NCBI GenBank assembly: GCA_003241485.1
Contig: QFQD01000078.1
Location: 1-16,256, forward strand
Direction: 5' to 3'
Source of the DNA: Ancylobacter novellus
Lineage (GTDB): Bacteria > Pseudomonadota > Alphaproteobacteria > Rhizobiales > Xanthobacteraceae
DNA: 16,256 nucleotides
The translations under genes were made by a program, and so were the position numbers. The notes beneath the pieces are model-generated. The model saw only the letters and a program-made list of their open reading frames with translations. It had not been told where the DNA came from and did not search any database. Every line of letters starts with the position of its first letter. Position 1 is the stretch's first letter. Shown in pieces: positions 1-6,981 of the stretch.

Positions 1-1
1 G

Positions 2-340
2 GGGCTGGAGGGCACCACCCATCTCTGGCTGCTCTATTTCATGGACAAGGCGCCGCGCAATCTCGTGGTGCAGGTGCCGCGGCAATATGGACGGGGCCGC
101 GGCACCTTCGCGCTGAGGAGCCCTGCCCGGCCCAACCCGATCGCGATGAGCGCGGTGAAGCTGCTCGGCATCGAGGACGGGCGCCTGTCCGTCATCGGGC
201 TGGACTGCCTCGACGGGACGCCGCTGCTCGACATCAAACCCTATTTCGCCTCGACCGATTGTTTTCCCGAGGCGGTGGTCGGCTGGCATCGCGACTATGC
301 CCGCGAGCGCGGTGAACGGCAGGACGGAGCAGACGTGTGA
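2..340 (+). CDS. trmO: tRNA (adenine(37)-N6)-methyltransferase TrmO, 3' part
   Basis: This is the C-terminal part of a TrmO/TsaA (UPF0066) protein, open at the left edge and in frame from base 2. The family uses SAM to methylate N6 of t6A37 in threonine tRNAs. The visible 112 residues begin with LEGTTHLWLLYFMDKA, equivalent to the LEGFTHIWL stretch of E. coli TrmO. Next come FALRSPARPNPIAMSAVKLL, the family hallmark with the RSPxRPNPI motif, and then LDCLDGTPLLDIKPY. A short tail ends at the TGA at 338-340. An ATG at 41 lies inside the conserved region and is not the true start. The downstream 229 bases hold no gene; a short GC hairpin around 361-381 lacks a T-run. The family call is secure; substrate specificity is inferred. 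Confidence 0.9.
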   Translation, partial: GLEGTTHLWLLYFMDKAPRNLVVQVPRQYGRGRGTFALRSPARPNPIAMSAVKLLGIEDGRLSVIGLDCLDGTPLLDIKPYFASTDCFPEAVVGWHRDYARERGERQDGADV

Positions 341-569
341 CCGCGGGAACGTTTCGACGTCCGGCGCTTTATCCCGGCGCCGAGGTCAGCGCAGGCAACG
401 CTTCGCTAACCAAGGTGTGGCATGAATGCATCGGCAATGCGTGACACGCATATCTCGGTTGAGTGAGGCGGCTGCGGGCTCAGTCTGGTCTTGAACCTGC
501 CTTGATCCTAGGTCATCTCCTCACGACAAGCATATGAACTCTCGCTCCGGCAGATCCAGTTAAGGCAAG

Positions 570-1667
570 ATGATGGTCGTTCGCCTCGGTTTCGTTCCTG
601 CTGTCGCCCTCACAGTTCTCGCATCCGCGAGCGGCGTCAGTGCGCAATCCTATCCGGCTGAACAGCAGAATTCGTCGGCCTATGAGTCGGCGACCGGCAG
701 CCGGGCCATCGAAGACGTGGAAGTGCCCGCCGCTTACGATCCGTATGCGGCGCCGGGCGCCGCCCAGCAGCTTGCGGCGCCTTCCGCGCCGCCGCCGGGC
801 GTGAACGATCCCTACGCCCAGCCGGTCCCCGGCGTGGCGCATGCCCCGCAGCCCGGTGCGGTTCCGCCCGGCGCCGTCGCCAATGCGCCCTATGCCAATC
901 CGCAGAACCAGCCGCCCGGCTATCCCCCGGGGGCGTTCTCTGGTCAGCAGCCTGCCGGCACGCCCGCTCCGTACGGCGCGGCTGCCGCCCAGCCGACCTA
1001 TGGACAGGCCCCTGTGGCCGCGGCGCCGCGTCAGGACCTGAACAACAATTACGGCACCAATGGCGCCAGCGTCGCGATGCTCCCGGCCGAAGATCAGCCG
1101 GAAGAAGGCACGCCGAAGGAGCTGCCGGCCAATCTGAAGCGGCAGGTGGTGGATTACGTGACCACCCAGCCCCCCGGCACCATCGTGATCGATACGCCGA
1201 ACACCTACCTCTATTACGTGCTGGGTGGCGGCAAGGCCGAGCGCTATGGCATCGGCGTCGGCCGCGACGGCTTCACCTGGTCCGGCACCGAGAAGATCTC
1301 CCGCAAGGCGGAATGGGCCGACTGGCGTCCGCCGGCGGAGATGATCGAGCGCCAGCCCTATCTGCCGCGCTTCATGGCGGGTGGACCGGGCAACCCGCTT
1401 GGCGCGCGCACCATGTATCTCGGCGGCACCATCTACCGCATTCACGGCACCAACCAGCCCTCCACCATCGGCCAGTTCATGTCGTCCGGCTGCATCCGCA
1501 TGCTGAACGAGGACGTTGAGGCGCTGTACGACAAGGTGAAGGTCGGCACCAAGGTCGTCGTCCTGCCGGGGAATTCGCCGAAGACCGCCGCCGCTCCGGC
1601 CGAGGCTGTGCAGCCCATGCCAGTCAGTGCGTCGGTGAGCGCCTCGAACGGTGTCGCCGTTCGCTGA
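570..1667 (+). CDS. Secreted L,D-transpeptidase (YkuD domain) with Pro/Ala-rich N-terminal region
   Basis: This 365-residue protein of the ErfK/YbiS/YcfS/YnhG (YkuD) family should act in the periplasm. There it would either make 3-3 cross-links in peptidoglycan or attach proteins to it. Residues 1-25 form a signal peptide with likely cleavage after GVSA. Residues about 45-175 are low complexity, rich in Pro, Ala, Gly, Gln and Tyr. The YkuD domain covers about 190-330 and carries the catalytic signature: His292 in IHGTNQPSTIG, then SSGCIRM with catalytic Cys308 and Arg310. ATG ATG lies at 570, preceded by AAGGCAAG; the second ATG at 573 is an equal alternative. The gene stands alone, between trmO and a strong terminator. 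Whether it cross-links murein or tethers an outer-membrane protein cannot be told from sequence. Confidence 0.93.
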   Translation: MMVVRLGFVPAVALTVLASASGVSAQSYPAEQQNSSAYESATGSRAIEDVEVPAAYDPYAAPGAAQQLAAPSAPPPGVNDPYAQPVPGVAHAPQPGAVPPGAVANAPYANPQNQPPGYPPGAFSGQQPAGTPAPYGAAAAQPTYGQAPVAAAPRQDLNNNYGTNGASVAMLPAEDQPEEGTPKELPANLKRQVVDYVTTQPPGTIVIDTPNTYLYYVLGGGKAERYGIGVGRDGFTWSGTEKISRKAEWADWRPPAEMIERQPYLPRFMAGGPGNPLGARTMYLGGTIYRIHGTNQPSTIGQFMSSGCIRMLNEDVEALYDKVKVGTKVVVLPGNSPKTAAAPAEAVQPMPVSASVSASNGVAVR

Positions 1668-1698
1668 GGCCTGACGCCCTGCGTCGCAATCGCCTTAC

Positions 1699-1730
1699 AA
1701 TCCCCGGGCTCGTCCCGGGGATTTGCTTTT
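1699..1730 (+). terminator. Rho-independent terminator after the L,D-transpeptidase gene
   Basis: A perfect 10-bp stem has arms at 1699-1708 and 1714-1723, loop CTCGT, and is followed by TGCTTTT. It lies 31 bases after the stop at 1667 and just before the end of the convergent MOSC gene. On the minus strand the flank has AAGG rather than a T-run, so it mainly serves the plus strand. Confidence 0.85.
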
Positions 1731-1745
1731 AGGGCTGCCGTACCG

Positions 1746-2369
1746 CTAGCGCGACCACAGCCGCTGGGCGGCTACGCGCACCTCGATCTCGCTGCCGGCG
1801 ACGAGCTCGCCGGCCCGCTCCACCCATGCGACCAGCCCGCGCAGCCCCTTGGCCCGCTGGGCAAAAGCAAGATCGAGCCCCGGAACCTCGGGATGAAACG
1901 CCGCCACCGCCGCGCCGGCATGTCGGCACGGCGCGTTCTCGCCCTCCACCACCAGCGCGGCACCGCCGGCGAAGATGAGCCGGGTGCCCGGCGGCAGGCC
2001 GGTGAGCCCACCAATCCCCTCGATCACCAGATTGGCGCCGATCCATTCGGGTCGAACCTGCGCAATGTCGAGCCGGCGGGCGATCTCGGCCAGTTCATCC
2101 ATAGCAACCAGAGACAGCTGACGACTGTTGCGGATCGGCGTGCCGCGCGGAAACCACGGCACGCGCGAATCCGCCGCGCGGGCAAAGCCGGCATGCCGAT
2201 CGCCGGGAATGCCCTCAAGCGTCACATGTAGCCGCGGCACCTCGCGGGTGGCGAAGCCCTCGCCATCGGCGATGAGCGTGCGCGCGAGCCGGGCGGCAAA
2301 CCGCTGGGCTGCCAGCGTGATCGGCGCGCCGAACAGGTCGCCGGCGGGAATGTCGTGGACTTTGGACAT
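1746..2369 (-). CDS. MOSC-domain protein
   Basis: The 207 residues match the MOSC (MoCo sulfurase C-terminal) fold, a family linked to binding and transfer of sulfur or to molybdenum-cofactor ligands. Diagnostic stretches are GDRHAG at 56-61, RNSRQLSLV at 80-88, the NLVIEG strand at 113-118, GENAPCRHAG with the conserved Cys148, and the closing RGLVAWVERAGELVAGSEI at 178-196. No N-terminal beta-barrel domain is present, so this is a stand-alone MOSC protein like bacterial YiiM-type proteins, though shorter and without their C-terminal extension. It is convergent with the L,D-transpeptidase gene and divergent from the hdeD-like gene, and has no molybdenum-cofactor gene beside it here. The substrate (for example N-hydroxylated compounds, as for YiiM) is unknown. 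Confidence 0.87.
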   Translation of the reverse strand: MSKVHDIPAGDLFGAPITLAAQRFAARLARTLIADGEGFATREVPRLHVTLEGIPGDRHAGFARAADSRVPWFPRGTPIRNSRQLSLVAMDELAEIARRLDIAQVRPEWIGANLVIEGIGGLTGLPPGTRLIFAGGAALVVEGENAPCRHAGAAVAAFHPEVPGLDLAFAQRAKGLRGLVAWVERAGELVAGSEIEVRVAAQRLWSR

Positions 2370-2465
2370 GAAAACACCTCGGACGGGGTAGAGTCCGTGC
2401 TATCCGCGATGACGGTGGACGCTCGCTCACATTACCATGAGCCGCTTGCCGTAGGGCGAGTCGCT

Positions 2466-2490
2466 GGAACTCCGGAAGCGGGAATACGTT
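2466..2490 (+). promoter_or_regulatory. Predicted EcfG (general stress response) promoter of the hdeD-opgC-SGNH cluster
   Basis: GGAAC at 2466-2470, a 16-base spacer, and CGTT at 2487-2490 match exactly the GGAAC-N16/17-CGTT consensus of the alphaproteobacterial general-stress sigma factor EcfG. The -10 element ends 42 bases before the ATG at 2533, leaving a normal leader of about 35 bases. The site is intergenic, in the divergent gap with the MOSC gene, and points at an HdeD-family stress gene. The match is seen; the activity is inferred. Confidence 0.75.
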
Positions 2491-2532
2491 ACCGCGCTGC
2501 CGGCGTGGCGCAGATTGCATGAGGATCGATCC

Positions 2533-3120
2533 ATGTCTTTGCCAACCGATTCCCTGCCCCCCACGTCGGGTCGCAGGCTTGCCGGGCACCTGAGCGAGCT
2601 GCGCGCCAAATGGGGTTGGTTCGTCGCTCTCGGCCTTCTGATGATCGTCGCCGGCTTCATCGCTCTGGGCAGCATCTACACGCTGGCGGTCGGCACGCTG
2701 GTGTCTGTCCTGTACATCGGCGCGATGATGGCAGTCGCGGGAATCGCGCAGATTTTCCACGCCTTCCAGGTGAAGGGGTGGGGCGCCTTCCTGTTCTGGC
2801 TGCTCGAAGGCGTGCTTTACCTCGCTGGCGGCGCCATTGCCTTTGCCAATCCGACGCTCGCGGCCTCGGTGCTGACGCTCCTGCTGGGCGTCGCGCTGAC
2901 GGTCGGCGGGCTGTTCCGCCTGTTCGCCGCCATCAACCTGCGTCCGGCGGCGGGCTGGGGCTGGGTAGCCTTCTCGGCCGCGATCGCGATCCTGCTCGGC
3001 TTCGAGATCATCACCCGCTGGCCGATCAACTCGGAGTGGATCCTCGGCCTGTTCCTGGGCGTGAACCTCGTGTTCAACGGCTTGTCGACGCTTATGCTCG
3101 GCCTGCGTCTGAAGAAGTGA
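2533..3120 (+). CDS. HdeD-family (DUF308) integral membrane protein
   Basis: This 195-residue membrane protein belongs to the DUF308/HdeD family, named after an E. coli acid-resistance membrane protein of unclear mechanism. After a polar N-terminus of about 27 residues there are six hydrophobic helices in pairs: WFVALGLLMIVAGFIALG, then VLYIGAMMAVAGIAQIFHAF, FLFWLLEGVLYLAGGAIAF, SVLTLLLGVALTVGGLFRLF, VAFSAAIAILLGFEI and ILGLFLGVNLVFNGLSTLML. This is the usual internally repeated HdeD pattern. The ATG at 2533 is chosen because GAGGA at 2521-2525 lies 7 bases before it; an in-frame TTG at 2515 would bury that ribosome-binding site. The opgC-like gene starts 10 bases after the stop, so the two are probably cotranscribed from the EcfG-type promoter at 2466-2490. 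A general stress role fits; the molecular function is unknown. Confidence 0.9.
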   Translation: MSLPTDSLPPTSGRRLAGHLSELRAKWGWFVALGLLMIVAGFIALGSIYTLAVGTLVSVLYIGAMMAVAGIAQIFHAFQVKGWGAFLFWLLEGVLYLAGGAIAFANPTLAASVLTLLLGVALTVGGLFRLFAAINLRPAAGWGWVAFSAAIAILLGFEIITRWPINSEWILGLFLGVNLVFNGLSTLMLGLRLKK

Positions 3121-3130
3121 GCCCGGCGCG

Positions 3131-4318
3131 GTGACGTCGGCGGCCGCCAGCCCGGCGGAACAGGCTACGGGGTCGACCGCAAGGCCGGCCCCGTCCGTGA
3201 CCTCCGGCCGCGACCTGCGGCTCGATCTGTTCCGGGGGCTGGCGCTGTGGTTCATCTTCCTCAACCATGTGCCGAACAATGTGGTGAACTGGATCACCAA
3301 CCGGAATTTCGGCTTTTCCGACGCCACCGAGATCTTCGTCTTCATCTCCGGCTACACCGCCTCCATGGTCTACGGCCGGCAGATGGAGACGAACGGCGTC
3401 ATCGTCACCTCGGCGCGCATCCTGCGCCGCGCGTGGCAGCTTTACGTCGCCTTCATCTTCCTGTTCGTGATCTATCTCGCCGAGATTTCCTACATCGTCG
3501 GCAGCTTTTCCAACCCGCTCTATGCGGAGGAGATGGGCGCGCTGCAGTTCCTTTCCGAGCCGGACGTGGCCTTGGTTCAGGCGCTACTGCTGAAGTTCCG
3601 CCCGGCCAATATGGACGTGCTGCCGCTCTACATCGTGCTGCTGGCGACCTTCCCGGCGATCCTGTGGGCGCTGAAAAAGCGCGCCGACCTGACGCTGGCG
3701 GCCTCCATCCTCCTCTGGCTGGTGGCCACCAGCACCGGCTTCAACCTGCCGGCCTATCCGGACGATCGGATGTGGTTCTTCAACCCCTTCGCCTGGCAGG
3801 TGCTGTTCGTGTTCGGCGGCTGGTGCGGGCTGGGCGGCGGCGACCGGCTTTCCCGGCTCATCCAGTCGCCCCTCGTGATCGCGCTCTCGGCCGTCTATCT
3901 CGTCATCTCGCTGCTGGTGGTCATCAGCTGGTGGTGGCCCCCGCTTGACGGCATCGTGCCGCCCGTCATCGCCGCGATCATCTACCCCATCAGCAAGACC
4001 GACCTGTCGGTGCTGCGCCTCGTGCACTTTCTTGCTCTGGCCGTGGTGATCGTGCGGCTGGTGCCGGTGAACCTGCCGGTGCTGTCCTCCCCGCTGCTGC
4101 GGCCGATGATCCTGTGCGGCCAGAATTCGCTGGAAGTGTTCTGTTTCGGCGTATTCCTTTCTTTTGCCGCACATTTCGTGCTGAACGAGATCAGCGGCAC
4201 GCTGGCCATGCAGTTCCTGGTGAGCGTGACCGGCATCGTGCTTATGGTCATCCTGTCATCATTGCTTTCGTGGTATGGTCGCGTTGAGCGCGAGATTGCC
4301 GCGCGGAAATATGGCTGA
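3131..4318 (+). CDS. OpgC-like membrane acyltransferase
   Basis: This 395-residue polytopic protein matches the OpgC family, related to acyltransferase-3 enzymes. OpgC moves succinyl groups from cytoplasmic succinyl-CoA onto periplasmic glucans. The N-terminal signature is clear: RDLRLDLFRGLALWFIFLNH with Asp32, Arg35 and His46, then FSDATEIFVFISGYTASMVYG at about 62-82. About ten hydrophobic segments follow through to residue 380. GTG at 3131 is the only start that keeps the soluble lead before RDLRLDLFRG; the ribosome-binding site is weak, consistent with coupling to the hdeD-like gene 10 bases upstream. SGNH gene A begins 15 bases after the stop. Alphaproteobacterial OpgC homologues often lie away from opgGH, so the true acceptor (cyclic or linear glucan, or another polysaccharide) and the acyl group are uncertain. 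Confidence 0.88.
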   Translation: MTSAAASPAEQATGSTARPAPSVTSGRDLRLDLFRGLALWFIFLNHVPNNVVNWITNRNFGFSDATEIFVFISGYTASMVYGRQMETNGVIVTSARILRRAWQLYVAFIFLFVIYLAEISYIVGSFSNPLYAEEMGALQFLSEPDVALVQALLLKFRPANMDVLPLYIVLLATFPAILWALKKRADLTLAASILLWLVATSTGFNLPAYPDDRMWFFNPFAWQVLFVFGGWCGLGGGDRLSRLIQSPLVIALSAVYLVISLLVVISWWWPPLDGIVPPVIAAIIYPISKTDLSVLRLVHFLALAVVIVRLVPVNLPVLSSPLLRPMILCGQNSLEVFCFGVFLSFAAHFVLNEISGTLAMQFLVSVTGIVLMVILSSLLSWYGRVEREIAARKYG

Positions 4319-4333
4319 TCTTCGCGGTTCGCT

Positions 4334-5131
4334 GTGAAACGCTCGCTCGTTTGGTTCTTTCTTGTGTCAGCCCTTGTGGGCGGCTCGGCCGCACATGCCG
4401 AGACCGCACCCGTGTGCGCGGCGCCTTCCGAACTGACACGTGCCGGCGCCGGACTGCCGCGGCTCGCCAAGTCGCTGGCGCAGAAGACGCCCACCACCAT
4501 CCTCGTGCTGAACTCATCGGCGCTGACGAAGAAGCCGCCCGCGAGTTCCGTCGTGAAGCCGGGCGCCAAATCCGGCGCGGAGAAGGACGCCACCCCGCGC
4601 AGCTTCCCGAGCTTCATCGAGGAGACGCTGCGTGCCCGCTACCCCGAGGGCGGCATCGTCGTGACCACGCGCAACCAGCCGCGCGCCACCGCCGAGATGG
4701 TCCTCGCCAACCTGCCCGACATGCTGAACGAGACCAAGCCGGCGCTGATGATCTGGCAGACCGGCACCTATGACGCGATCCTCGGTGCCGACACATCCGC
4801 CTTTTCCGACGCGGTAAACACGGGCATCGACTTCGCCCATGATGCGGGGGCAGACGTCATCGTTGTCAGCCCGCAATACAGCCCGCGCACGTCCTTTGCC
4901 TTCGATGTCGCGCCCTACACCAATGCCCTGCGCTGGACGACGCGCTCCAGCGGCGTGCCGTTCTTCGATCGTTACGACATCATGCGGTTCTGGGTCGACG
5001 AGGGCATTTTCGACCTTGAGGCCGCGCGCCCCTCCCCCTCGCTCTTTGAGGACGTGCATCGCTGCATCGGCCGGCTTCTGGTCGGCATGATCGTCGATGG
5101 CGTCAATATTCGCACCGCCGGTTCTCCCTGA
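4334..5131 (+). CDS. Periplasmic SGNH-like protein A, degenerate active site
   Basis: The 265-residue product has a signal peptide (residues 1-22, cleavage after AHA) and an SGNH-hydrolase-like fold recognisable by alignment to the next gene. Shared blocks are KPALMIWQTG/KPTLVIWQAG, AGADVIVVSPQYSPR/LGADLVLVDPQYSPR, and a C-terminal His-x-Cys region. Block I reads LNSSALT, keeping a serine (Ser62) but losing the glycine. Block II glycine is gone (TTRNQPRATAEM). Block III reads GTYD where active enzymes have GTND or GxN. Block V has Glu239-Asp-Val-His242 instead of DxxH. Cys28 and Cys244 match two cysteines in protein B and may form a disulfide. Residues 65-85 are a Lys/Ala/Pro-rich insert. It starts at GTG 4334, 15 bases after opgC. 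It is probably a pseudoenzyme or binding partner; weak catalysis is not excluded. Confidence 0.8.
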   Translation: MKRSLVWFFLVSALVGGSAAHAETAPVCAAPSELTRAGAGLPRLAKSLAQKTPTTILVLNSSALTKKPPASSVVKPGAKSGAEKDATPRSFPSFIEETLRARYPEGGIVVTTRNQPRATAEMVLANLPDMLNETKPALMIWQTGTYDAILGADTSAFSDAVNTGIDFAHDAGADVIVVSPQYSPRTSFAFDVAPYTNALRWTTRSSGVPFFDRYDIMRFWVDEGIFDLEAARPSPSLFEDVHRCIGRLLVGMIVDGVNIRTAGSP

Positions 5132-5132
5132 C

Positions 5133-5957
5133 ATGCGCCACCCGACCGTCCTGATCGCCGCCCTGCTGAGCCTTGCCTGTGCCGCGCCCGCCTCCGCGCA
5201 GGGGCTGGTGCCCGCCACATGCCCCACCCCCAAGGTCGCCGCCAAGCTGCCCGCCCCGCTGGCGCGCACCGCGGCGCAGCTTCGCGCCGGCGAGCCGGTG
5301 GTGATCGTGGCGATCGGCTCCTCTTCCACGGCCGGTGCCGGCGCGACGAACCCGGCGGCGAGCTATCCCAGCCGCCTGCAGGATGCGCTGCGCCAGCGCT
5401 TTCCCGGCGCGGACATTTCCGTGATCAATGCCGGCGTGAACGGGCAGGATGCCCCGGAAATGCTGGCCCGCTTCGATCGCGACGTCGCGGCCTACAAGCC
5501 CACGCTGGTCATCTGGCAAGCGGGCGTCAATGCCCTGTTCCGCGCCAACGGGCTGGCCGAGGCGGAAGGACAGCTGCGCGAGGCAATCGCCCGGGTGAAG
5601 GCGTTGGGCGCCGACCTCGTGCTGGTCGATCCGCAATATTCACCGCGCGTGCTGGCCGACGACGATATCGGTCCGATGATCCGGCTGATCGACGCCGTGG
5701 CGGCCGAGCAGGGCGTCGACGTCTATCATCGCTTCGCGCTGATGCGCGACTGGCACGAAAGCAACAGCCTGCCCTTCGAGGCCTTCCTCTCCAAGGATAG
5801 CTTCCACATGAACGACTGGAGCTATGACTGCTTCGCGCGCGATCTTGGCCGGGTCATGAGCGCCAATATCGAATCGCAGCAGCGTGCGGCCGATCTCACC
5901 CCGGTGACCAAGCCTGCGACCATGCCCGCAGCCCTGCCCGCCCGCGCTACGCCCTAG
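5133..5957 (+). CDS. Periplasmic SGNH/GDSL hydrolase B
   Basis: This 274-residue exported protein has the complete SGNH set. Block I is GSSST at 62-66 with nucleophile Ser64, a GSSS-type variant of GDSxT. Block II is NAGVNG with Gly101, block III is WQAGVN with Asn133, and block V is KDSFHMND with Asp222 and His225. Such enzymes hydrolyse or transfer acyl esters. ATG 5133 is chosen over 5097 because it gives a clean signal peptide (cleavage after PASA, residue 22) and starts one base after the stop of SGNH A, a typical coupled arrangement. The C-terminal 40 residues are Ala/Pro/Thr-rich and unstructured. Cys30 and Cys233 correspond to cysteines in protein A. Placed behind an OpgC-like acyltransferase, it may transfer or remove acyl groups on periplasmic glycans; this role is inferred. 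Confidence 0.88.
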   Translation: MRHPTVLIAALLSLACAAPASAQGLVPATCPTPKVAAKLPAPLARTAAQLRAGEPVVIVAIGSSSTAGAGATNPAASYPSRLQDALRQRFPGADISVINAGVNGQDAPEMLARFDRDVAAYKPTLVIWQAGVNALFRANGLAEAEGQLREAIARVKALGADLVLVDPQYSPRVLADDDIGPMIRLIDAVAAEQGVDVYHRFALMRDWHESNSLPFEAFLSKDSFHMNDWSYDCFARDLGRVMSANIESQQRAADLTPVTKPATMPAALPARATP

Positions 5958-5965
5958 ACGCACGC

Positions 5966-6036
5966 AGCGGCGGGCGCCGCTCGCGGGAATATCGTCGGGC
6001 TTGCAAGTCGGCCTCACCATCCTGCACGATGGGTGA
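5966..6036 (+). other. Two hairpins in the gap between SGNH B and the CDF-fold gene
   Basis: Two inverted repeats follow the SGNH B stop. The first is AGCGGC/GCCGCT at 5966-5981 with a GGGC loop. The second is TCACCATC at 6014-6021 pairing with GATGGGTGA at 6028-6036, with one bulged G and a 6-base loop. Neither is followed by a T-run. They may end or attenuate the hdeD-opgC-SGNH transcript, leaving the next gene under separate control. Function is inferred only. Confidence 0.35.
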
Positions 6037-6075
6037 AGCGCCTGACCTGAACGCTCACCGGACATCGATACACCG

Positions 6076-6981
6076 ATGGTGGACTCCGCCTCGATCGCGC
6101 GCGAGCGCTCCATGCTGCTCGGAGCGGTCTCCGACTTCGTGCTCGGCCTGCTTTTTCTCGCGGTCGCGCTCTGGGCGAACTCGCTGATGATGCTGGCGGA
6201 GGTCGTGCGCGGCTACATATTGCTCGCACTGGAAATCGTGCTGCTCGTGCTGCTCCGGCGCATCCAGCGAGGCCAGTTCCATGATTTCGACTATGGCGCC
6301 GGCAAGCTGGAGCAGTTTGCCAATGCCGGGCTCGGCACCGCGATGGGCCTTGCGGGCGCCTCCATTGCCGTCGCGGCGAGCTATCGCTGGTGGCACCCGC
6401 CGGAACAGGCGGAACTTGGCCTCATGGCGGCCGTCGTGCTGAGCGCGGTAAATCTCGCCCAGAACGCCCTCGTCCTGCGCTCTTTATGGAAGGCCGGCCG
6501 CGACGGCTCCTCCGTCATCATCACCGGACAGGTGCGCACGCGCCTCGCCAAGCTGATCTCCTCAGGGATCGTGCTGCTCGCCCTCTTGACCAATGCGCTG
6601 TTCAACGGCTCCGGCATCGGGCTGATCGCCGAGGTCGCCGGCTCGGTCTTCGTGGCGGTGGTCATGCTCCAGCTTGCCGTGTCGATGTGGAAGCAGGCGC
6701 TGCCCTCCCTGCTGGACCGCGCGCTGGAGGAGCGCCAGCAGATCCTCATCAACCGGGCGCTCGTCACCCATTTCGACGTCTATGACAGTCTCGCCTCGGT
6801 GCGCTCGCGGCTGTCGGGCAACACGCCCTATGTCGATATCGAACTCGGCTTCGCCGCGGACCGGACGATGGCCGACATACAGGAGGCCGTGGACCGCGTC
6901 GCCCACGAGATCGCCCAGCTGCTGCCGGGCGCCTCCGTCACCGTCGTGCCCCGGCTCCAGTCCGTCCCGCACGCGGCCTGA
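6076..6981 (+). CDS. Cation-diffusion-facilitator-fold membrane protein lacking canonical metal ligands
   Basis: The 301 residues align along their length with CDF transporters such as YiiP: six hydrophobic segments in residues 1-205, the FDYGAGKLEQF loop at 71-81, the linker ALPSLLDRAL at 208-217, and a C-terminal alpha-beta cytoplasmic domain to about 295. The metal residues are replaced. YiiP site A residues Asp45, Asp49, His153 and Asp157 correspond to Glu42, Gly46, Thr155 and Lys159 here. The site B histidine in FGHGK becomes Ala75 in YGAGK, and the C-domain histidines are absent. It may therefore not be a zinc or iron exporter; it could carry another cation or have lost transport. ATG 6076 has no good Shine-Dalgarno sequence. 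The gene sits 118 bases after SGNH B and converges on the small gene at 7007-7291. Confidence 0.82.
   Translation: MVDSASIARERSMLLGAVSDFVLGLLFLAVALWANSLMMLAEVVRGYILLALEIVLLVLLRRIQRGQFHDFDYGAGKLEQFANAGLGTAMGLAGASIAVAASYRWWHPPEQAELGLMAAVVLSAVNLAQNALVLRSLWKAGRDGSSVIITGQVRTRLAKLISSGIVLLALLTNALFNGSGIGLIAEVAGSVFVAVVMLQLAVSMWKQALPSLLDRALEERQQILINRALVTHFDVYDSLASVRSRLSGNTPYVDIELGFAADRTMADIQEAVDRVAHEIAQLLPGASVTVVPRLQSVPHAA

Noticed and set aside
346..370. GGAAC after trmO as a possible EcfG -35 element
   Set aside because: The expected position 16-17 bases downstream reads CTTT or TTTA, not CGTT.
534..563. Nine-codon frame (ATG to TAA) just upstream of the L,D-transpeptidase gene
   Set aside because: No ribosome-binding site, no run of one amino acid and no attenuator-like structure; most likely chance.
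2215..3345. 376-codon open frame on the minus strand across the MOSC start, the promoter and the hdeD-like gene
   Set aside because: Gln/Arg/Asp-rich shadow composition with no domain; conflicts with three supported features.
6411..6435. GGAAC-N16-CGTC inside the CDF-fold gene as a third EcfG site
   Set aside because: The last base of the -10 element mismatches, it lies within coding sequence, and no gene starts sensibly downstream.
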